Below the pieces are notes generated by a model that had not been told where the DNA came from, searched no databases, and saw only the letters and a program-made list of their open reading frames with translations. Below, piece by piece: positions 58,010 through 64,000 of a stretch of DNA of 64,000 nucleotides (within the stretch, counting starts at the first letter, position 1; the number at the start of each line of letters is the position of its first letter). The stretch covers positions 6,157,501 to 6,221,500 of the forward strand of contig NZ_CP107811.1 in the NCBI RefSeq assembly GCF_036346105.1, given 5' to 3'. This DNA is from Streptomyces sp. NBC_00539. Lineage in GTDB: Bacteria; Actinomycetota; Actinomycetes; Streptomycetales; Streptomycetaceae. Position numbers and translations under genes: made by a program.

Positions 58010-58738
58010 TCAGGCCCGGACCGGGACCGCGACGAAGGTCTTGCCCGCCTCGTTCTCGACCAGGACCTCCTTGACGTCGGCCGCCGCCACCGCCGCCGAG
58101 CCGTCCAGTGCGGCGCCCTTGCCCTCGCCGAGTTCCGTGGTGCCCACGACCCAGCCGCCCGCCGTGCTGCGCGTACCGTCCCGGGAGACCACCACCAGCC
58201 GGCAGCGCTCGCCCGCCGGCACACCGGTCACGGCCGCGTGCACCCGTACCCATGCCGCCGCCGGCACCACCTGCACCGTCATCCGGGTTCCCGTGCCCCG
58301 GTCCGTCGCCGAGGCCACCCGGGTCCCGGGCACCGCCGACGGCGCGGACGATGCGGACGGGGACGGCGGCGGGGCCCCGGCGACGTCGTCCGCGCCGCCC
58401 GTGCCCAGTTGAGTACCGGCCCAGAACACGGCGGCCAGCGCGGCGGCCGCGGCCACTCCCGTCAGCCCGTAGCGCCGGCGCGCCCGCGCCGCGCGCTCGC
58501 TGCGCACCTGGCGCAGCGTCCGGCGCAGCAGCAGGTCACCGCCCTGCGGGGGCCCGTCGAGGAACGCCTCCGCGGGGACCTCCCCCAGGGCCCTCTCCAT
58601 CTCGCGCAACGCGGCCACCTCCTCCCGGCACTGCACGCAGTCGCCGACGTGCTCCTCGACGCGCCGTACGTCCGCCTCGTCGAGGACTCCGAGTACGTAC
58701 GGGCCGAGGAGTTCCTCCTCGTGCCGCTGCCGGCTCAT
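58010..58738 (-). CDS. anti-sigma factor (zinc-finger/RskA-like)
   Basis: 242 aa. ELLGPYVLGVLDEADVRRVE, then HVGDCVQCREEVAALREMER: the His-x3-Cys-x2-Cys motif of zinc-binding anti-sigma domains. A membrane span (YGLTGVAAAAALAAVFWAGT) is at about 90-110. The outer domain (VASATDRGTGTRMTVQVVPA and VVGTTELGEGKGAALDGSAA) is RskA-like. It would hold the sigma factor encoded upstream (58735-59337, ATGA coupling) at the membrane until a signal triggers proteolysis. Confidence 0.92.
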   Translation of the reverse strand: MSRQRHEEELLGPYVLGVLDEADVRRVEEHVGDCVQCREEVAALREMERALGEVPAEAFLDGPPQGGDLLLRRTLRQVRSERAARARRRYGLTGVAAAAALAAVFWAGTQLGTGGADDVAGAPPPSPSASSAPSAVPGTRVASATDRGTGTRMTVQVVPAAAWVRVHAAVTGVPAGERCRLVVVSRDGTRSTAGGWVVGTTELGEGKGAALDGSAAVAAADVKEVLVENEAGKTFVAVPVRA

Positions 58739-59337
58739 GCCACCACCTCCCGCAGTCCGCCGGGCTGCTGGGGCGGCCTGCCCGATCGTTTGCTCCTGTT
58801 GCCTTCCCCGGTGCCGTCCGCGAAGACCTCCCGCAGGGCCTTGAGGGCGTAGTGCGCACGCGATTTGACCGTGCCCGCCGGAATGCCGAGCCGGTCGGCG
58901 GCCTCGGCGACGCTGTGCTCGCGGTAGTACAACTCGGTCAGGACGTCCCGGTGTTCCGGGGTGAGCCGGTCCAGTGCGCCGAGCACCGTCATGGTGTCGA
59001 CGACCAAGTCCGCGTGGTCCACCTCCACCGCGGGAGCGGCAGCCGCACCGGAAACCTCCGGCGGCCGGGCGGCCTTCGCGCGGTAGCGGTCGGTGATGAT
59101 GTTGCGGGCGACGGTGAGAAGCCAGCCGCGTACCGAGCCCTTCCCGTTGACGAGGACCTCGGAGTGCCGCCAGGCCCGCAGGAGGGTCTCCTGCACCACG
59201 TCCTCGGCGGCGGCCCGGTCCCCGGTGAGCCGGGTGGCGTAGGCGAGCAGGGCGTGGCCGTGCTCCTCGTACACCGACGTGATCAGTGCCTCATCGGTCG
59301 AGCCCCGCCGAGTGCGGGGCCACAGTGGTCCGGCCAT
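58735..59337 (-). CDS. ECF sigma factor, partner of the adjacent anti-sigma
   Basis: 200 aa. Sigma-2 is YEEHGHALLAYATRLTGDRA and AAEDVVQETLLRAWRH, with WLLTVARNIITDRYRAK. Sigma-4 is LTPEHRDVLTELYYREHSVA and AADRLGIPAGTVKSRAHYAL. It is a SigK/SigL-like ECF. Overlaps its anti-sigma gene (ATGA). It would direct transcription of an envelope- or redox-stress regulon; autoregulation would be usual, but no clear promoter was identified. Confidence 0.93.
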   Translation of the reverse strand: MAGPLWPRTRRGSTDEALITSVYEEHGHALLAYATRLTGDRAAAEDVVQETLLRAWRHSEVLVNGKGSVRGWLLTVARNIITDRYRAKAARPPEVSGAAAAPAVEVDHADLVVDTMTVLGALDRLTPEHRDVLTELYYREHSVAEAADRLGIPAGTVKSRAHYALKALREVFADGTGEGNRSKRSGRPPQQPGGLREVVA

Positions 59338-59437
59338 CTCACCCTCTCCGTCTTCCTCGCTTGCGTGGGTGCGGTCCGAACACGAGCCCCGGCCGGCCCC
59401 GGTTCATGTGACCCGCGTCACGGGCCGGGTGCGGGGA

Positions 59438-60418
59438 TCAGGTACGGCAGGTGCGGCCGTCGTTGAGGCAGTCGGCCACGTCCCGCATCCGCTCGTCGGT
59501 CATCACGTCCACGAACATCGCGTGGTCCGTCTTGGGGCTGTGCAGCTGCTCGGGGAAGGAGTCGAGCGCGAAGGGCACTCCCGGGGGCAGGTCGTACGCC
59601 AGCGACACGCGCAGCTGGGGAACCGGGAAGGTGCCCTGGGGGCAGACGCCGCTGGCGGCGGGGAACAGCAGGTGCGAGCGGTGTCCGGGGCTGTCGGTGT
59701 CCAGCCCGTTCCAGCAGCTGGGGAAGACCAGGGTCCGGGTGACGCGCTGCCCGGCGGGACAGCGCGGATAGTGCGCGGAGGCCCGACCGGGGGAGCCCGA
59801 ACACCCCCACCGGGCCCGGACCTGCGCCTCGGGGCCCGCCGTGTACGCGAGCGCGTCGCCGGTCACCGCGCGCAGGAACCGGGGCATCGGCACCACCTTC
59901 TCGACCGGGCTGCCCCGGAACTCCACCGTCACCGCCGCCTCCGGCACGATCTCGCCGGCGTTGCCGTGTCCCGCCGCGTTCTCGTGCGGATCCCGGCCCG
60001 GCCGGTCCGTGCGGCGCAGGACCGGCCAGTAGTACGTCGACCGGTCGCCGCCCGTGCAGCTGGTGGCCGCGGCCGCCAGGGAGGCGTCCGTGGACAGCGC
60101 GTCGGTGGACAGGTTCCCCACGTAGGCGTGGGTGTGGTGGGCGCCCGCCGACAGCCCCGGGGAGACCACCAGGTTGTCCTGGTTGTAGTGCCCTTCGCCG
60201 TTGCGGCCGCAATCCACCGTCACCGTGCCGCTCGACGCGTCGGGGCCGGCGGGGAGCAGTCCCGGCTCGGGGGACATGTCGCGCGGGGCGGCGAAGTCCG
60301 CCGCCGCAGAGCCCGCGCGCGGCCCGGCCGCGCGCGACGCCCCGAGCACGGCGGCGCACAGCCCGCCGCCCAGGACCAGGCAGACCAGCAGCGCGAGCAG
60401 TCGGTGTTCGTTCCCCAT
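59438..60418 (-). CDS. DUF1996 domain secreted protein
   Basis: About 326 aa. A signal/membrane segment at the start (LLALLVCLVLGGGLCAAVLG) is followed by DUF1996 blocks: GHYNQDNLVVSPGLSAGAHH and THAYVGNLSTDALSTDASL, STYYWPVLRRTDRP, and LVFPSCWNGLDTDSPGHRSH. Several Cys (TSC, CSG, RCP, SCWN, VCPQ, DCLND, TCRT) suggest disulfides. The family is found in actinobacteria and fungi; function unknown. Start ATG at 60418 or GTG at 60427. Confidence 0.88.
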   Translation of the reverse strand: MGNEHRLLALLVCLVLGGGLCAAVLGASRAAGPRAGSAAADFAAPRDMSPEPGLLPAGPDASSGTVTVDCGRNGEGHYNQDNLVVSPGLSAGAHHTHAYVGNLSTDALSTDASLAAAATSCTGGDRSTYYWPVLRRTDRPGRDPHENAAGHGNAGEIVPEAAVTVEFRGSPVEKVVPMPRFLRAVTGDALAYTAGPEAQVRARWGCSGSPGRASAHYPRCPAGQRVTRTLVFPSCWNGLDTDSPGHRSHLLFPAASGVCPQGTFPVPQLRVSLAYDLPPGVPFALDSFPEQLHSPKTDHAMFVDVMTDERMRDVADCLNDGRTCRT

Positions 60419-60589
60419 GGCGCTCACGGTTGCCGGTGCCCGCCACCCGAGTCAACCGCGCCCGCCCGCGGCCGCCCGGGCCCGGACGGCCGGCCCCTGC
60501 ACCCGCTGCCGTCAACGCACCGGCACCCGAGGCCGGTTGGCCGCGCCGCTCCTTGCCGGGGCGACCGCCGACCGCGCACAGTGGACGCC

Positions 60590-61333
60590 ATGACGCCCGC
60601 CGAGCTCCTCCTCGCCCTCGCCCGCACCCGCGCCTCGCTCGACGGCAGCGAGGTGACCTTCTGGTGGACCGGAGACGTCCACTCCTGGGCACCGGGAGAG
60701 CCCTACCGGCACCTCTTCGGCTTCGAGGGCCTCAACGTGGCCCGGCTGGCCGCCGGCGAGGGCGAGGAGGAGGGGACGTACCGGCTCCTCACCCGGGAAG
60801 CCGCCTTCTACCTGGACCCGCGCAGCCGCGAGATCCTGGAGACCTGGGAGGGCAAGCCGGTGGTGCACGTCTGGAACGACCCGGCGAACCAGGCCTGGCG
60901 GCCCTTCCCCGTGCCCGTGACCGACCTCGGCGACCAGGTCTGTTTCAGCCTGGAGATCCCCCTCTCCTACCCCTCGCCGCTGCCCGTCGCCCAGTACCCG
61001 CTGAACTCGGCGGACGACACCTACCGGGCCCTGGAGCTGTTCCAGTTCTTCGCGCCGGCGACCGTCCTGACGACCGACGCGCCCAGCGTCCCCGCCACGA
61101 TGTCCTGGACCCGGATGTCCCCGTGGCTGCCCTGGATGGAACAGGGCGCGCGGCCCGGCGGCCTCACCTTCCACTGTCGCGGTCGCAAACTCGCCTCCTA
61201 CGAAGACGCCCCCGAACGCACCCGCGCGTACATCGCCGCCCACCACCCGGAGTTCGCCCACGCCCCCGAGAAGTGGACCGGGCCGAACGAGACCAGCTGG
61301 ACCTACTTCCGCACCCTCCACCCGCCCCGATAG
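60590..61333 (+). CDS. DUF1838 family protein
   Basis: 247 aa. VTFWWTGDVHSWAPGEPYRH, LFGFEGLNVARLAAGEGEEE, TYRLLTREAAFYLDPRSREI, and KPVVHVWNDPANQAWRPFPV match the DUF1838 family (LTREA-Y-LDP and HVWNDP hallmarks). TMSWTRMSPWLPWMEQGARP is the conserved aromatic region. No signal peptide is seen, although many members are secreted. Function not known. Divergent from the DUF1996 gene. Confidence 0.88.
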   Translation: MTPAELLLALARTRASLDGSEVTFWWTGDVHSWAPGEPYRHLFGFEGLNVARLAAGEGEEEGTYRLLTREAAFYLDPRSREILETWEGKPVVHVWNDPANQAWRPFPVPVTDLGDQVCFSLEIPLSYPSPLPVAQYPLNSADDTYRALELFQFFAPATVLTTDAPSVPATMSWTRMSPWLPWMEQGARPGGLTFHCRGRKLASYEDAPERTRAYIAAHHPEFAHAPEKWTGPNETSWTYFRTLHPPR

Positions 61334-61663
61334 CCCCCTGGGCACGGGCAGGGGGGCGACAAGGGTTTTCCCCGTATCGAGTTCATCCCCGCGTTGCCTA
61401 CTGTCTGCCCACCGGCGGTCTTCCCCGCCACGAACGGCCCCCGCACCAACCCCACATGGTGTGAAGCCTTGCGAGGCCGGGCCAGATCGCCGGTACCGCC
61501 GTTGCCCCGCCCCGCCGTCGCGGCCGGGCAACGCGGCGCGCGGTGGTGTCCGGAGCGGGTCTGACCAGCCCGCTCCCGGCCCGCCCCGGCCGCCGGTTCA
61601 CCTCCCACACAGCTCGAACCGGCCGCTCCGGCATGCCCGGAAACGGCCCGCGAAAGGGAACAC

Positions 61664-63478
<1,815 letters not shown>

Positions 63479-63541
63479 GCCCGCCGCCACGGCCCTGACG
63501 GGCCGATGGTACGGACCAACACCAGCGTCGATTCCGACCCC

Positions 63542-63576
63542 CGGACCTGCCGGTACCTCCCGTACCGGCAGGTCCG
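63542..63576 (+). terminator. 15-bp hairpin after the protease gene
   Basis: Arms at 63542-63556 and 63562-63576 are perfectly complementary with a 5-base loop, 64 bases after the stop. Confidence 0.88.
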
Positions 63577-63700
63577 CCGGGCATTGCGGCCGGCCGACTG
63601 ATTTCTGCGTCACAATGAGGGTCCGCCAGGCAGCCGACCTCGTATTGTCGCGCTCACAGGAAAGGCACAGGGCAGGGGCGCGAAAGGCTGGTGGCTGTGC

Positions 63701-64000
63701 GTGGCGGCGACGGGGAACGCTGACACAAGTGTCGGACACGGTGAACTCATCGCGGCGGTCGACCGCGCGCTGACCACCCACGGCCGGGCGATCCTCACCG
63801 GGCCCGCCGGCGCCGGCAAGACCGAGGTGGTGCGCGCCGTCGCGGCCGCTGCCGAAGCACGCCGCGAAACCGTGCTCCACCTCGCCCCGGAAGCCGCCGA
63901 CCAGTCGATACCCGAGGCCTCGGCCGCCGCACTGCTCGCCTCCGTCCCCGGCGCCGCCCTCGAACGGCTCGCCGGGCCCCAGCGCACCGCGATCGCCCTC
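63701..64000 (+). CDS. N-terminal part of an ATP-binding regulator (LuxR/LAL-like), cut by the window edge
   Basis: Frame starts at GTG 63701 and is open to the end (100 codons). After MAATGNADTSVGHGELIAAV it has RAILTGPAGAGKTEVVRAVA, a Walker A P-loop (GPAGAGKT), then AAEARRETVLHLAPEAADQS and ASAAALLASVPGAALERLAG. A P-loop near the N-terminus with an Ala-rich NTPase region is typical of large LAL-type LuxR regulators of Streptomyces. The HTH end is outside the window, so the family is an inference. Confidence 0.65.
   Translation, partial: MAATGNADTSVGHGELIAAVDRALTTHGRAILTGPAGAGKTEVVRAVAAAAEARRETVLHLAPEAADQSIPEASAAALLASVPGAALERLAGPQRTAIAL

Overview
The window is a strongly GC-rich actinobacterial chromosome segment. 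Several features point to Streptomyces: a complete conservon (cvn) operon with two P450 genes, an SSI-type protease inhibitor, many ECF sigma, GntR, MerR and WYL regulators, very rare TTA codons, and coupled ATGA/GTGA gene overlaps. There is no CRISPR array, insertion sequence, prophage or rRNA operon.

Layout. 1-3.7 kb: the edge of a regulator gene, a half-size IclR protein, and a cluster of three roadblock/LC7 proteins plus a PATAN-like protein. 3.9-7.5 kb: a large teichoic-acid-type glycosyltransferase/glycerophosphotransferase. 7.6-19.9 kb: metabolic, secreted and regulatory single genes (VOC protein, sirtuin, GNAT, SSI inhibitor, large secreted beta-propeller/LamG protein, MerR, oxidoreductase). 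19.9-24.6 kb: a two-gene RNA-repair cassette (RNA ligase-kinase, and a fused MJ1316/EEP/2H/nucleotidyltransferase protein). 24.8-34.7 kb: a WYL regulator divergent from a DinB-like enzyme, a HhH DNA glycosylase, NUDIX and methyltransferase genes, and a DEAD-box helicase divergent from a cold-shock gene. 34.7-41.9 kb: a CYP105D-like P450 with its ferredoxin, an atypical thioredoxin, an ECF42 sigma factor with its YciI partner, and a free-standing condensation domain. 42.0-47.8 kb: a GntR-controlled ABC importer operon with an HAD phosphatase, in which the second permease carries an in-frame TAG. 49.5-51.2 kb: a tandem ATP-grasp pair. 51.4-56.8 kb: the conservon cvnA-B-C-D plus two P450s. 56.9-58.0 kb: an unknown conserved-looking protein followed by an unusual tRNA-like array. 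58.0-64.0 kb: ECF sigma/anti-sigma pair, DUF1996 and DUF1838 proteins, an S8 protease, and the start of an ATP-binding regulator.

The most striking region is 57.65-57.95 kb. Two tRNA-like units are present with their halves in reversed order: the anticodon-3'-stem/T-arm/acceptor-3' half comes first, and a few bases later comes the acceptor-5'/D-arm/anticodon-5'-stem half. In both units the reversed halves pair correctly in the acceptor and anticodon stems. The sequences flanking the anticodon breakpoints are also complementary. This is the architecture of circularly permuted tRNA genes, which I know from algae and archaea but not from bacteria. The RNA ligase/kinase cassette about 33 kb away makes a possible, unproven processing partner.

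Limits: everything is from reading the sequence. Family names come from recognised motifs, with no database search. Start codons were chosen by Shine-Dalgarno-like sequence, overlap with the upstream gene, or signal-peptide position.
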